Assembly (NCBI GenBank): GCA_043763155.1
Contig: JAYULW010000106.1
Coordinates: 1 to 27,376 of the forward strand
Length of the DNA stretch: 27,376 bases
Source: JANYBV01 sp043763155
GTDB taxonomy: Bacteria > Pseudomonadota > Alphaproteobacteria > Rickettsiales > SXRF01
Direction: 5' to 3'
Shown one piece after another: positions 1 through 7,565 of the stretch. Position numbers and translations under genes: made by a program. Each line of letters begins with the position of its first letter. Position 1 is the stretch's first letter. The notes beneath the pieces are model-generated. The model was not told the origin of the DNA, ran no database searches, and was given only the letters and a program-made list of their open reading frames with translations.

Positions 1-380
1 CGGGTGGGCGGCGAAAGGAACAGGACATCCCTGCCCCCGGCCTCAAATCCTGCGCGGCTTACGGCGCTTTGGAACATGCGGGTTTTGAAGGTGCGGTAGC
101 TTTGCGGCTGGAGCTGCTGCAAGGTGCAGCCACCGCACGCGGCAAAATGCGGGCATGGCGCGAGTATGCGCTCAGGGCCGGCTTCTAAAACAAGCTCGAT
201 GGCGCCCGTGCTGCCTTCGTGGTTTTCATGGGTGACGCGGGCGCGAATGAGGTCGCCGATGCAGGATTTGCTGATGAAGAGCGGCTTGCCGCCGAGTGTG
301 GCAACACCATCGCCCAGCCCGCCGAGCGATTCGACGCGGACATCAGTAATGGTTCCCAGCAATGATTGTGTGTGTGCCAT
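1..380 (-). CDS. RumA/TrmA-type class I SAM-dependent RNA (uracil-5-)methyltransferase, 3'-truncated by window edge
   Basis: I translated the minus strand from the ATG at 378-380; about 126 residues are visible and the gene runs off the left edge. Residues 1-65 resemble a TRAM RNA-binding domain: a beta-rich stretch with IGDLIRARV and VESLGGLGDGVA. Residues 76-85 read CPHFAACGGC, the C-x5-C-x2-C part of the 4Fe-4S signature of the RumA/RlmD branch. The SAM-binding domain and catalytic Cys lie outside the window. Family members make m5U in 23S rRNA or tRNA; which target applies cannot be told here. It starts 37 nt after the stop of the upstream same-strand gene, so the two may be cotranscribed. 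The Shine-Dalgarno sequence is weak. Confidence 0.88.
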   Translation of the reverse strand, partial: MAHTQSLLGTITDVRVESLGGLGDGVATLGGKPLFISKSCIGDLIRARVTHENHEGSTGAIELVLEAGPERILAPCPHFAACGGCTLQQLQPQSYRTFKTRMFQSAVSRAGFEAGGRDVLFLSPPT

Positions 381-417
381 GATTGCCGTTGTAGCCCGCA
401 CGGCGAGCTATGGCAAC

Positions 418-2430
418 TTACACGGTGCGGCCAGCGGTTTTGGGCATGGTCTTGGCGGTTTTGGTGTCTGCGGCTGCCTGGGCTGCCACAAGCGCGTCCA
501 TGGTTGCGCGGTTGGTGTCGCCTGCGCTGCCGATGGCTACTTTATTGTCTTTCGCGTCGAAGGTGCGTTTGCTTTCATCCAGTCCTGAAATATCCTTGGC
601 GATCTGGATGCCATCTTTGGTGATCATGGTGTCGGCCACGAATTTGCCGTCGTCATTCAAGGAACCGACGAGGGTTACCTCCGCGCCACCGAGCTTTACA
701 TCCATGAAGCGTTTTTTATCTTCATCGGCGCAGACTTCCGACATTGCCTTCCCAAGCACCGTAACATCTGCTCCCGGCACAACAACAGACGGAACGGGCA
801 CATCTTTGGTTGTTTGCAGCGCAACTTCCTGATCAGGCATGGCGGCTGCGGCGGCGGGCTTTGGTTTGGCTTTGGCGAGGTCGGCAGCGGCTTTGGCTGC
901 ATCCATGCTCCCCACGATGGCGGGCGTTTGCGGGGGCAGCTCGATGGCTTTGCCTTTTACACCGCGGGAGGTGTCGTTGAGCATGTCGGCCACGCCTTTG
1001 GCGGTGGTGGTGAAGGCCGCGTCAAAAAATTCCACGCCGCTGGGGCCGCCATTTTTCTTGTCGCCCAATCCGCCGTTGCGTTCTTCTTCGAGGGCTGCGC
1101 CTACTTTGCGGCCACCTGCCATGTCGGCATTTTTAATTTCAGCCAATTGCTCGGCTGCGGGCTTATCGCGGAAGGCGGGGTCGGCGTATTTTTCCGTTAT
1201 GATGCGTGCGATTTCGCGGCGGTCGGGACCCACTTTCAATTGTTCGAGGCGCTTTTCCCAGCCAGCCTGCACCCCTGCGAGGGCTTGCTTGGCGTCGGTT
1301 GGCTGGCCGTCATTTAACACGCCCACGCTGTTGAGAAGTTCCTGATTGCGGTGCCTGCCGGTTTCTTCGCGCACTGCAAGCATGTCGTCACGTGCGCCTT
1401 TGTCGGCCATGTCGTTGGCGGAGGCCAGCACGGCGGCATTGTCGCCGGTCACGTCAATGTTGCCGCCTTTGGTTACGGACAGCACGCCGCTTGCGGGCTG
1501 GAATACCATGGGCAGTTTCTGGCTGGCGCGTTCGCGGTTTGCTTCATCTAAAATGCCAACACCGGTGATTACGAATTTGCGGTTTTCGCCTTTGCCTTCA
1601 AAATGACCGGCGACAGCGCGTTTGGCATCGGCAAATTTCTGGGTGGCTTCGCCCGCTTCATTGAGCAGGATACTTTTGTCGTTCTGGTTTCCGCCGCGCT
1701 TTCCGAAGGGTTTGGCAATTTTGGCGGAGGGAGGTTCGGGGTTCAGCAGGTTGGAGAGGAACCCGCCCTGGCCATCAACAGCCATGTTGCCGCCTGCAAA
1801 ACCGAGGCCTGCGCCCAAGAGCGCGCCAATGGGCCCACCGAGCAGGAAGCCGAGAATACCCATAATCAAGGCACCGATGAGGCCACCTTTATTCTTGCCG
1901 AGCATGCTTTCTTCTTCGGCTGCGGGTCCGGTGCCTTTGCCTTTTTTGGCAGCGGCGAACACGCCGTTCACGCGGTCAATGTCCATGCTGGGGGCTGCTT
2001 TGCTTTCGGCAAGCGCTGCGGCTGCGGCAACCGCTTCGGCGTTCGGGGCCACTTTAGGATCGGGGCCTTGCTTTGCGTTGGTTTCCACCCAGCTTTCAAA
2101 TTTCGTAAAAACGCCTTTGGCGTCGGGGGTCGTTTGCAACAGCGCCACACCTTCGGGCGATTTCAGGAAGCTATCCATCGCCTTGTCAATGACCTCATTG
2201 CGCTTGGCGCTTTTGAAAGGCGCGGCGAGCTTGTCGGCGGCGAGCGTTTCGAGTTGCCTGGATGCGTTCAGGTCGGTGGCATCTTTATTATCGGCTTTGG
2301 CGGCCCATTCCTTGAAGCCTTTGAGCACTGCGTCGGGCTTGCTGTCTGCGGCGAGTTTTTTGCCATCGCTTTCCATGAATTTGGAAAAGGCGGTGCTTAG
2401 GACGGCTTCTGGTTTTGGTGCTTCGGCCAT
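418..2430 (-). CDS. Hypothetical 670-aa Ala/Lys/Asp-rich protein with an internal glycine-zipper segment
   Basis: I do not recognise this family. There is no N-terminal signal peptide. Residues 1-180 are charged and Ala-rich, probably helical. Residues 182-214 form one hydrophobic Gly-rich stretch (GGLIGALIMGILGF, then LLGGPIGALLGAGLGFAGG), like the glycine zippers of membrane-inserting proteins. After it come a beta-rich region with GHFEGKGENRKFVITGVG, helical segments, a linker (KPKPAAAAA), and a C-terminal region with ADVTVLGKAM and GGAEVTLVGSLNDDGKF. I chose the ATG at 2430 over the in-frame ATG at 2472. A -10/-35 pair at 2479-2506 would start RNA near 2472, giving a 42-nt leader with a GAAAG Shine-Dalgarno; the upstream ATG would be leaderless. 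The gene stops 37 nt before the methyltransferase. Coding status is well supported, function is unknown. Confidence 0.8.
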   Translation of the reverse strand: MAEAPKPEAVLSTAFSKFMESDGKKLAADSKPDAVLKGFKEWAAKADNKDATDLNASRQLETLAADKLAAPFKSAKRNEVIDKAMDSFLKSPEGVALLQTTPDAKGVFTKFESWVETNAKQGPDPKVAPNAEAVAAAAALAESKAAPSMDIDRVNGVFAAAKKGKGTGPAAEEESMLGKNKGGLIGALIMGILGFLLGGPIGALLGAGLGFAGGNMAVDGQGGFLSNLLNPEPPSAKIAKPFGKRGGNQNDKSILLNEAGEATQKFADAKRAVAGHFEGKGENRKFVITGVGILDEANRERASQKLPMVFQPASGVLSVTKGGNIDVTGDNAAVLASANDMADKGARDDMLAVREETGRHRNQELLNSVGVLNDGQPTDAKQALAGVQAGWEKRLEQLKVGPDRREIARIITEKYADPAFRDKPAAEQLAEIKNADMAGGRKVGAALEEERNGGLGDKKNGGPSGVEFFDAAFTTTAKGVADMLNDTSRGVKGKAIELPPQTPAIVGSMDAAKAAADLAKAKPKPAAAAAMPDQEVALQTTKDVPVPSVVVPGADVTVLGKAMSEVCADEDKKRFMDVKLGGAEVTLVGSLNDDGKFVADTMITKDGIQIAKDISGLDESKRTFDAKDNKVAIGSAGDTNRATMDALVAAQAAADTKTAKTMPKTAGRTV

Positions 2431-2478
2431 ATCATTATTCTTTCTATAGGCAACATACCCGATTTCAATCATTTTCCC

Positions 2479-2506
2479 ATATTACTATAGGTTAAGCATG
2501 TTACAA
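2479..2506 (-). promoter_or_regulatory. Putative sigma70-type promoter for the 670-aa gene
   Basis: Read on the minus strand: -35 TTGTAA (2501-2506), 16-nt spacer, -10 TAATAT (2479-2484). Transcription would begin about 2472. Each box matches the E. coli consensus at four or more positions. The surrounding 60 nt are AT-rich. Confidence 0.35.
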
Positions 2507-2643
2507 TTTAATGAATCCCGGTAAATAGCGTTTTAATTTTAACTTTCATGCGCTTATTTTTGCCAAATGCGCGGCTGGCGCTTGATTCAGGCCAGCGTCC
2601 GGGGTATGATCGGGCGCAACAAGCCAAAGGACCGCCCCACCCC

Positions 2644-2802
2644 ATGAGTGATATTTACGACTATATTTTCTTCTTCCTCGCATCCATGTTTCTTGCGGTG
2701 CTGAAGGTCACGGGTTTTGTGGATTGGGAATGGTGGGTGACCGCCCTGCCCGCGGCTTTCGGGCTTACCATGCATCTCATCACCGTGATTGCAAGCCGCT
2801 AA
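2644..2802 (+). CDS. Small membrane protein, 52 aa
   Basis: This short gene starts at ATG 2644 (MSDIYDYIFFFLASM...). Two hydrophobic segments fill it, roughly residues 6-26 and 29-49, separated by DWEWW. The length and the Trp-rich turn resemble the small two-TM proteins often found in phages and alphaproteobacteria. No function can be given. An AAAGGA element lies 12 nt upstream, a rather long spacing. The reading frame extends upstream to 2548, but those extra codons are not membrane-like and bypass the Shine-Dalgarno, so the shorter start is preferred. Confidence 0.6.
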   Translation: MSDIYDYIFFFLASMFLAVLKVTGFVDWEWWVTALPAAFGLTMHLITVIASR

Positions 2803-2870
2803 GTTTGCGATTTGGACAGATGACTTAAAGTGTTTGCAAAGCCTTGGCAAAGGCGGTAGGCTAAAGCTTA

Positions 2871-2882
2871 TCAGTTAACTGA
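2871..2882. promoter_or_regulatory. Palindromic operator, probably for the adjacent TetR regulator
   Basis: TCAGTTAACTGA is a perfect 12-bp palindrome 17 nt before the tetR start codon. A possible promoter lies just upstream (TTGCAA at 2834-2839, 17-nt spacer, TAGGCT at 2857-2862), which puts the palindrome over the transcription start. TetR-family repressors usually autoregulate through such sites. Binding by this regulator is inferred from position. Confidence 0.55.
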
Positions 2883-2899
2883 CAAATCCCTGTAAACAC

Positions 2900-3523
2900 A
2901 TGATCAATATAAGCAAAAGAGACAGGCTGATTGATTCGGCCGCTATGCTTTTCCACCATAATGGACTCACCTCCACCTCGCTGGCCGATATTGCCAAGCA
3001 TGCCGATATTCCCATCGGCAACGTGTATTATTATTTCAAGACCAAGGAAGAGCTGGCACTTGCTGCGGTTAGCAAGCGCAAGGAACAGTTCAGCGCGGCG
3101 TATGCGCTTTTGGAAGAACATATCGCCGATCCGCGCCAGCGCTTGATGGAAGCGATGTATTATTTTGAAAAAGTGCGCGACGAATATGCGCGTTTCGGTT
3201 GCCCTATCGGCAAAATTATTTCGGATGCCGACAGCGAAAAGGACAATGTGGTGCAGACCGCAGCCCAAGTGCTTGAAGACTTCGTCATGTGGGCTGAGCG
3301 CCAGTTCCGCCAGCTTGGCCACGGCACTGACGCACGCCGCTACGCGGCATCGCTCATGGCAGGCATTCAGGGCGCGACCATCATGGCGAAGGCCATGCGC
3401 AAACCCGACATTATCTCCGATGAAATTTCGCGCCTTGTGCAGTGGCTAGAGACCCTGCCCAACCGCAAAATCCAGCTGGGCAAAGTTGCCGCCAAACCCG
3501 GCGACGTGTTCAACGCCGCCTAA
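2900..3523 (+). CDS. TetR/AcrR-family transcriptional regulator
   Basis: The protein is 207 aa, normal for TetR regulators. The N-terminal domain (about residues 5-52) has the helix-turn-helix TSLADIAKHADIPIGNVYYYF followed by KTKEEL, the family hallmark. The ligand-binding domain has FGCPIGKI near residue 100, as in LmrA/YxaF-like TetR proteins that repress exporters or respond to small hydrophobic ligands. The ligand is not predictable. A perfect palindrome overlaps the presumed promoter and suggests autorepression. The lipoprotein gene starts 10 nt downstream with its AAGGAG overlapping the tetR stop, so the two form an operon. No efflux pump or target enzyme lies next to it. Confidence 0.92.
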   Translation: MINISKRDRLIDSAAMLFHHNGLTSTSLADIAKHADIPIGNVYYYFKTKEELALAAVSKRKEQFSAAYALLEEHIADPRQRLMEAMYYFEKVRDEYARFGCPIGKIISDADSEKDNVVQTAAQVLEDFVMWAERQFRQLGHGTDARRYAASLMAGIQGATIMAKAMRKPDIISDEISRLVQWLETLPNRKIQLGKVAAKPGDVFNAA

Positions 3524-3533
3524 GGAGCTTTCC

Positions 3534-3674
3534 ATGCGCCGTGCCGTATTGCTGCTTATGGGTTGTGCGCTGCTTGGTGGCTGCTCTTGCAAAGAATGGG
3601 GCTATTGCGCCCATATTTTCCCCAATGCCGAGCGCTTTGCGCAAGACGGCAGCGAGTCCTGCCCGCTCTCTTAA
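3534..3674 (+). CDS. Small lipoprotein, 46 aa
   Basis: The start is ATG 3534, with AAGGAG at 3522-3527 overlapping the tetR stop codon. The N-terminus is MRR, then a hydrophobic run ending in the lipobox LGGC (Cys17), so lipidation and signal peptidase II cleavage are expected. The mature peptide is only about 30 residues and carries three further Cys (CSCKEWGYC..., ...ESCPLS). Longer in-frame starts lie inside tetR and would ruin the signal peptide. It is cotranscribed with the TetR regulator and ends 5 nt before the stop of the convergent gene. Function is unknown; the size recalls entericidin-like lipoproteins, but no similarity is claimed. Confidence 0.72.
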   Translation: MRRAVLLLMGCALLGGCSCKEWGYCAHIFPNAERFAQDGSESCPLS

Positions 3675-3679
3675 ATTTA

Positions 3680-4531
3680 TCAGCGCAGGATTGTACGGCC
3701 GTTTGGTTGCGGCTTTGTTTCTTCGGGCGCGTCTTCCATAGGTTTTAGCGAACGTTTCCAGCCGCTTTGCTTGGGCTTTTCGCTTGCGGGCGATTGCGGC
3801 TCGATGCCAATGATGCGCGCATGGGGCTTGGCTTGCGGCTCAATACCCAGAATGCGGCCATGCGGCTTCGACACGTCTTTTTGCGGGTTTTCGGAAGGCT
3901 CGATGCCGATGATGCGGCCATGAGGCGCTTTTTCTGGGTACGTTTTTTCTGGCAGTGATTTTTCTGGTTGCTCAATGCCCGTGATGCGGCCATGCGGCGG
4001 CTTCACGCTGTCAGGTGCTTGCGCCTGCTGCGGCGCTTCGGGCGGCAATTTCATTTTATCATAAGGCGTCGTATCCTGGAAAATTTTGCGCTGCGGTTCG
4101 GGCGTGATGATTTTCACATTTTTAGGTTCAGGCCGGGCTGGCTCCTGCTCTGGTTCGCGGCTGCTGCCGCCTTGCAGGGCAAGGGTTGCGGCCAGCACGC
4201 CTGCGCCTGCGGCCGTGGCCAGCACGCCACCGGCGGTTTGCATGCGGTTGCGGTCGCGGGTTCGGGTTTCTTCCTGCTTGGCGTGGTAATAGTTTGTGGC
4301 CTCGGCGGGGTCGAGCAGCTGGTTGAAGGCTTCCTGATAGCGGGCGTCGGTTTTGTTGCGCTCAGTAATTTCGGCCAGTTTCTGGCGCGCGCTGAACTGA
4401 CGGTCTTCGGGTGTGCGGCCCTTGGCTTGCGCCTCTGCCTGCTGCATTGCCGCTTCAAAGCAGGTAGCGCCCAGGTCATGGTAAGATTCGCGTGGCACAA
4501 TGCCGAGCGCGTCGTAATGATTTTTAGCCAT
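3680..4531 (-). CDS. Hypothetical 283-aa protein: J-like N-terminus, hydrophobic segment, Pro-rich tail with PHGRIxGIEP repeats
   Basis: Residues 4-85 have a DnaJ-like layout: NHYDALGIVP at the start and LLDPAEATNYYHAK at the end, as in FxxLxDPxxRxxYD. The HPD tripeptide needed to stimulate Hsp70 is absent, so this is at best a decayed J-domain. Residues 98-120 (TAGGVLATAAGAGVLAATLAL) could cross or associate with the membrane. The rest is Pro/Glu/Lys-rich and likely disordered. It carries four near-identical decapeptides at 179-188, 203-212, 223-232 and 236-245, plus a degenerate PNGRT at the C-terminus. The start has GGGGAC 5 nt upstream. I know no named family with this architecture. Confidence 0.75.
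   Translation of the reverse strand: MAKNHYDALGIVPRESYHDLGATCFEAAMQQAEAQAKGRTPEDRQFSARQKLAEITERNKTDARYQEAFNQLLDPAEATNYYHAKQEETRTRDRNRMQTAGGVLATAAGAGVLAATLALQGGSSREPEQEPARPEPKNVKIITPEPQRKIFQDTTPYDKMKLPPEAPQQAQAPDSVKPPHGRITGIEQPEKSLPEKTYPEKAPHGRIIGIEPSENPQKDVSKPHGRILGIEPQAKPHARIIGIEPQSPASEKPKQSGWKRSLKPMEDAPEETKPQPNGRTILR
3797..3997 (-). repeat. Four imperfect coding repeats specifying P-H-[GA]-R-I-x-G-I-E-[PQ]
   Basis: Each repeat encodes ten residues (PHGRITGIEQ, PHGRIIGIEP, PHGRILGIEP, PHARIIGIEP). Spacing start to start is 24, 20 and 13 residues. Linkers are Glu/Lys/Pro-rich and unconserved, so the motif rather than the whole unit appears to be under selection. Confidence 0.85.
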
Positions 4532-4581
4532 GGTATGTCCCCATGATTTCCGGTCTTACATCGTAATTATACATTGCGGCG

Positions 4582-5139
4582 TTAGCGCACCTTGCCGCTT
4601 GGGTCGGAAAAGCCCGTGTTTGCTTTGCTGGCCTGCACATTGCTCCGGTACGAGCGCATGGGGGATTTCGGGTCGTCCGATGTCACGTAGCTTGCACCGC
4701 TTCGCTCCGCAGCGCTTAGCACACTCCCTAAGGCTGCCGCCGCACGGTCAGGCAGGTCGCCGGTTGCGCGGGCGCTGAATGCTTTTGTGGGGTCTGTGTG
4801 GTCGTAGGTCAGGTTTGCGCCTGCGATTGCATTGGCGATACCTACGAGGAAATCGGTGCCGCCGCGGCCTGCGTTGCTCACCAGCGTCTGCGTCAGTTTC
4901 GGTGAGCCGGTCATCACGTTTACGCCCGACCTGTTCTGGTTAGGGAATACGACGGTGGTGGTGTTCCCACTTTTGTCCAGATGCACCTGCACGGGCGCGA
5001 TCTGGGTTCTTTTATCTTCATTCAGCCCCAGCGTGACTACATGCCCGCCGCCCTGCGCCGGGCGGATTGTCATGGTTTGCGGGTCGCGGCTGCGCTCCTG
5101 TATTTGGAGTTTGGCGGCGTATTGTTCAAAATCGGTCAT
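4582..5139 (-). CDS. Hypothetical 185-aa soluble protein
   Basis: This is a confident coding region because AGGAGG (5146-5151) lies 6 nt before ATG 5139, but I do not recognise the family. The first 70 residues look like beta strands (MTIRPAQGGGHVVTLGL, APVQVHLDKSGNTTTVVF). The middle has TDFLVGIANAIAGANLTYDH. The C-terminus is Ser/Lys/Asn-rich and probably disordered. There is no signal peptide or TM segment. It lies 50 nt upstream of the PHGRI-repeat gene and downstream of the 195-aa gene on the same strand. A perfect TATAAT at 5190-5195 suggests its own promoter. Confidence 0.72.
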   Translation of the reverse strand: MTDFEQYAAKLQIQERSRDPQTMTIRPAQGGGHVVTLGLNEDKRTQIAPVQVHLDKSGNTTTVVFPNQNRSGVNVMTGSPKLTQTLVSNAGRGGTDFLVGIANAIAGANLTYDHTDPTKAFSARATGDLPDRAAAALGSVLSAAERSGASYVTSDDPKSPMRSYRSNVQASKANTGFSDPSGKVR

Positions 5140-5165
5140 TGCTACCCTCCTAAGCAGTGTTGAGC

Positions 5166-5195
5166 GCAGGCGAGGCCTGCAAACTCCCGATTATA
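5166..5195 (-). promoter_or_regulatory. TATAAT -10 element followed by a GC hairpin in the leader
   Basis: On the minus strand TATAAT occupies 5190-5195, with no convincing -35 at the usual distance. The predicted leader starts near 5183 and immediately forms GCAGGC-ctc-GCCTGC (5166-5180), then runs to the AGGAGG of the 185-aa gene. A hairpin at the 5' end commonly stabilises a transcript; that role is inferred. Confidence 0.35.
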
Positions 5196-5290
5196 GTAAA
5201 CAATAATTAATTTTATGTGAAGCAATTAGAACATAAATATGAATGCGCCATTGCTCTATGGCGATGGAATATAACCATAAAAATGGTTTA

Positions 5291-5878
5291 TTATGTCTTG
5301 GGATCGAAGCGATGAGCCTCTTGCGCTTGGGATTGCAGCAATTCCTTAAGCTTGGCCTGATCAATATTGCCCTGTTTATCTACTACCGAATCGGCGCCCA
5401 CGCTTCCCACCTGCGGGCGGATTTTGCGTTTGGCGGTTTCTTCCGCGTCGCTCGTCAGGTCGGTATAGCTTATGCCACCACCGCCGCCGGGCGGGCGTGG
5501 CGGCTTGGCGGGTTTGTCGGATTTTGCGTCGGATTTTGTGTCAGTATTTGTGGCATCTTGCGGCGCAAGGGCTGCCTGCAGGTCGTCGTGCAGCTGCTTT
5601 AAATTATCATCGGTAGGGGCTGCGTCCTGATATTTTTCAAGCACGGCCACCACCGCGCTTTTTTGCGTGTCGGTCAGCTCTTTTTTATCCCCGTTCTGGT
5701 CGAGGAAAAGCTGGCCTTGCGGGCTGATGCTCAGTACGTAGGCGGTGCTGTCAGCGGTTGCCGGAGGTGCTTGTGAGGTTACATCAGGGCTTTGGGCAGC
5801 TTTGGCTGCCTCTTTTACGATGGCGCTGGTTAGCGGTGAAGCTGGCGGCAATTGCGAAGCGGCCCAGAGTTCTTTCAT
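5291..5878 (-). CDS. Hypothetical 195-aa low-complexity protein
   Basis: AGGAGG (5885-5890) lies 6 nt before ATG 5878, so translation is well supported. The protein is Ala/Asp/Lys/Pro-rich. Residues 46-85 may fold (YVLSISPQGQLFLDQNGDKKEL). After a charged TDTKSDAKSDK stretch comes a Pro/Gly hinge, PPRPPGGGGG (126-135). The C-terminus is helical and charged (QAKLKELLQSQAQEAHRFDPK). There is no signal peptide or TM segment. It heads a run of three same-strand unknown genes (5878-3680). The family is not recognised. Confidence 0.7.
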   Translation of the reverse strand: MKELWAASQLPPASPLTSAIVKEAAKAAQSPDVTSQAPPATADSTAYVLSISPQGQLFLDQNGDKKELTDTQKSAVVAVLEKYQDAAPTDDNLKQLHDDLQAALAPQDATNTDTKSDAKSDKPAKPPRPPGGGGGISYTDLTSDAEETAKRKIRPQVGSVGADSVVDKQGNIDQAKLKELLQSQAQEAHRFDPKT

Positions 5879-6005
5879 GTGTTTCCTCCTGAAACATTAC
5901 CCTAACGTATTTAACGTAAAGCGGGCGGCAGAACTTACGCAAAGATTCTCAGGAAAGGGTAAATGCCACGCCAAACTATTGAAGCTGGTCCCCTATTTGC
6001 AGGTT

Positions 6006-7565
6006 TTACTGCCCCGGATTTTGGGTTTTTTCGTAAAAATCGTTTCTTAGCCATGCATACAGATACATGTCGGGGTCGGTGTAAAGCTTATATTCATCCT
6101 GAAATTCCTGCAGGTCGGCAAAGGCTGGATTAGGCTCCGGATAATCCGCAATATCAAAAACAATAATGTCGGGTTTGCGCGAAAGCACGTAAGCCGGGTT
6201 CATCAGCTCGTGGCCCATATACCCATAGCCAAAATCCGCCGTATGGTTTCTGGCTAAAAACCTGTCGTTCAGGCCATACATGTCAATGGCCGTGAAGCCG
6301 GAAAAATACGGGAGGCAGCCCGCAGCGGTTACGGCAATGACGGGGTTATACTTACCCCACATCTGCTGCATTTTCTCCGCAGCGCCTTTGCACTCCCACT
6401 CCCACCGCTCCGTTTTCGCCCTTACATTGATTGCGTCATTATGGGCTATGAAAAAATAGCCTGCCAAGCCGGACATAATACATGCATGCGTAATGCATTT
6501 TCTCCACAGCTTCGGCGAATCAAGGGCATTATCTATGAATTCTATAAACAGGAATGCAAAAAGCACAATGGCAATCAGGCCATGCCGGTAAGCGGGGAAA
6601 ATATCCCCTCCCGTCACCGTGACATAGCTGCCATAAAAACCGAAAACAACGAAGACTGTGCCGATGACCTGACGGACATAATATTTTCGCGGACTGTTTC
6701 CGAAACCGATGATGCGGCCCTTGCGATATAGCAGCGTAACCAGCACTACAAAGAGCGGGATGAACTGGTAAAAAAAGTTTTCCCAATATGTTATGCCATT
6801 GTTGTAGCGGCTGCTGGTATAGGCGAATTTAGCATAATAGGTGTTTGGCAACGGGTCGCCATAGTACCAAAGACGGAAACATACCTGGCTTGCAAAAAAA
6901 ACTGCGGGCACGCCCGCAACGATGAAAGCGGCCTTGAAGCGGCGGCGAAAATTTGCCGGGGTAAATGCAAAAACACTCAGCGCGGAGCCAACCACGATAA
7001 TGGGCGCATCCGCCCTTGTGAGGACCAAAAAGCCCAGGAAAAACGCAGCCACATACAGCCGCTGCATGGAAGGTTCGTTGGTGCGGAAAAAAATCAGGAT
7101 CTGGGCAAGGGCGAAGGCGCATAAGCTTGCCAGCAGAAGGTTTTCCAGCCCGCCGGGCACCCATGCGGCAATGGGAGGCGACAAGCAGAGCAATAATCCC
7201 GTATATGAAAAAACGGCAAAACTATGGGCCGGGCTGGTGGTTTTGCGGATGTAATAGAAAAAAGACAAAACCAGAGCGCACGCGCTTGCGACACCCAGCA
7301 CCCTTACCGACAGAATCAGGTCTGCGCCGAATGCTCCCAATAGCGCATTCAGCAATACCCATAACAGGTTGGTGTAACCCTCAACATATTCGCCATCATT
7401 CCACGTCAGCCCCTGCCCATGAATAAGGCGCCCGGCGTAACGCAGGCTGATTAACGTGTCGTCGGCGATGAAGGGGTAATAGTAAAAAGCGTGTAGTAGC
7501 GTAATGGTAATGCATAGAATCAAACTTATGACCAGCTTGTGTTGGCTAAAGCGTTTGATGATCAT
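6006..7565 (-). CDS. GT-C fold membrane glycosyltransferase (arabinofuranosyltransferase AftB-like)
   Basis: The protein has 519 aa and about ten hydrophobic segments through residue 390, then a soluble C-terminal domain. After the first TM segment comes FIADDTLISLRYAGRL (D35-D36), followed by HGQGLTWNDGEYVEGYTNLLW. This acidic pair in the first extracytoplasmic loop, with the GxxNxGExVEGYTNxLW pattern, is typical of polyprenyl-phosphate-sugar-dependent GT-C enzymes related to AftB and GT39. It probably moves a sugar from a lipid carrier to an envelope glycan or protein at the outer face of the inner membrane; donor and acceptor are unknown. It stands alone, flanked by 127 nt downstream and a 485-nt gene-poor stretch upstream. 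Confidence 0.82.
   Translation of the reverse strand: MIIKRFSQHKLVISLILCITITLLHAFYYYPFIADDTLISLRYAGRLIHGQGLTWNDGEYVEGYTNLLWVLLNALLGAFGADLILSVRVLGVASACALVLSFFYYIRKTTSPAHSFAVFSYTGLLLCLSPPIAAWVPGGLENLLLASLCAFALAQILIFFRTNEPSMQRLYVAAFFLGFLVLTRADAPIIVVGSALSVFAFTPANFRRRFKAAFIVAGVPAVFFASQVCFRLWYYGDPLPNTYYAKFAYTSSRYNNGITYWENFFYQFIPLFVVLVTLLYRKGRIIGFGNSPRKYYVRQVIGTVFVVFGFYGSYVTVTGGDIFPAYRHGLIAIVLFAFLFIEFIDNALDSPKLWRKCITHACIMSGLAGYFFIAHNDAINVRAKTERWEWECKGAAEKMQQMWGKYNPVIAVTAAGCLPYFSGFTAIDMYGLNDRFLARNHTADFGYGYMGHELMNPAYVLSRKPDIIVFDIADYPEPNPAFADLQEFQDEYKLYTDPDMYLYAWLRNDFYEKTQNPGQ

Noticed and set aside
1603..2449. Two long plus-strand frames opposite the 670-aa gene
   Set aside because: Composition is that of a shadow (Phe/Gly/Cys-rich or Ser/Pro-rich), with no initiation signals. 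The minus-strand frame is longer and has a promoter and leader.
3797..3997. CRISPR array
   Set aside because: The repeats are in frame, protein-coding and unevenly spaced. No cas genes or constant direct repeats exist anywhere in the window.
3680..4531. Calling the repeat protein a true DnaJ co-chaperone
   Set aside because: The HPD tripeptide is missing, so Hsp70 stimulation cannot be claimed.
5273..5288. Terminator after the 195-aa gene (AACCAT/ATGGTT on the minus strand)
   Set aside because: The stem has only six weak pairs and no T-run, so it is not strong enough to annotate.
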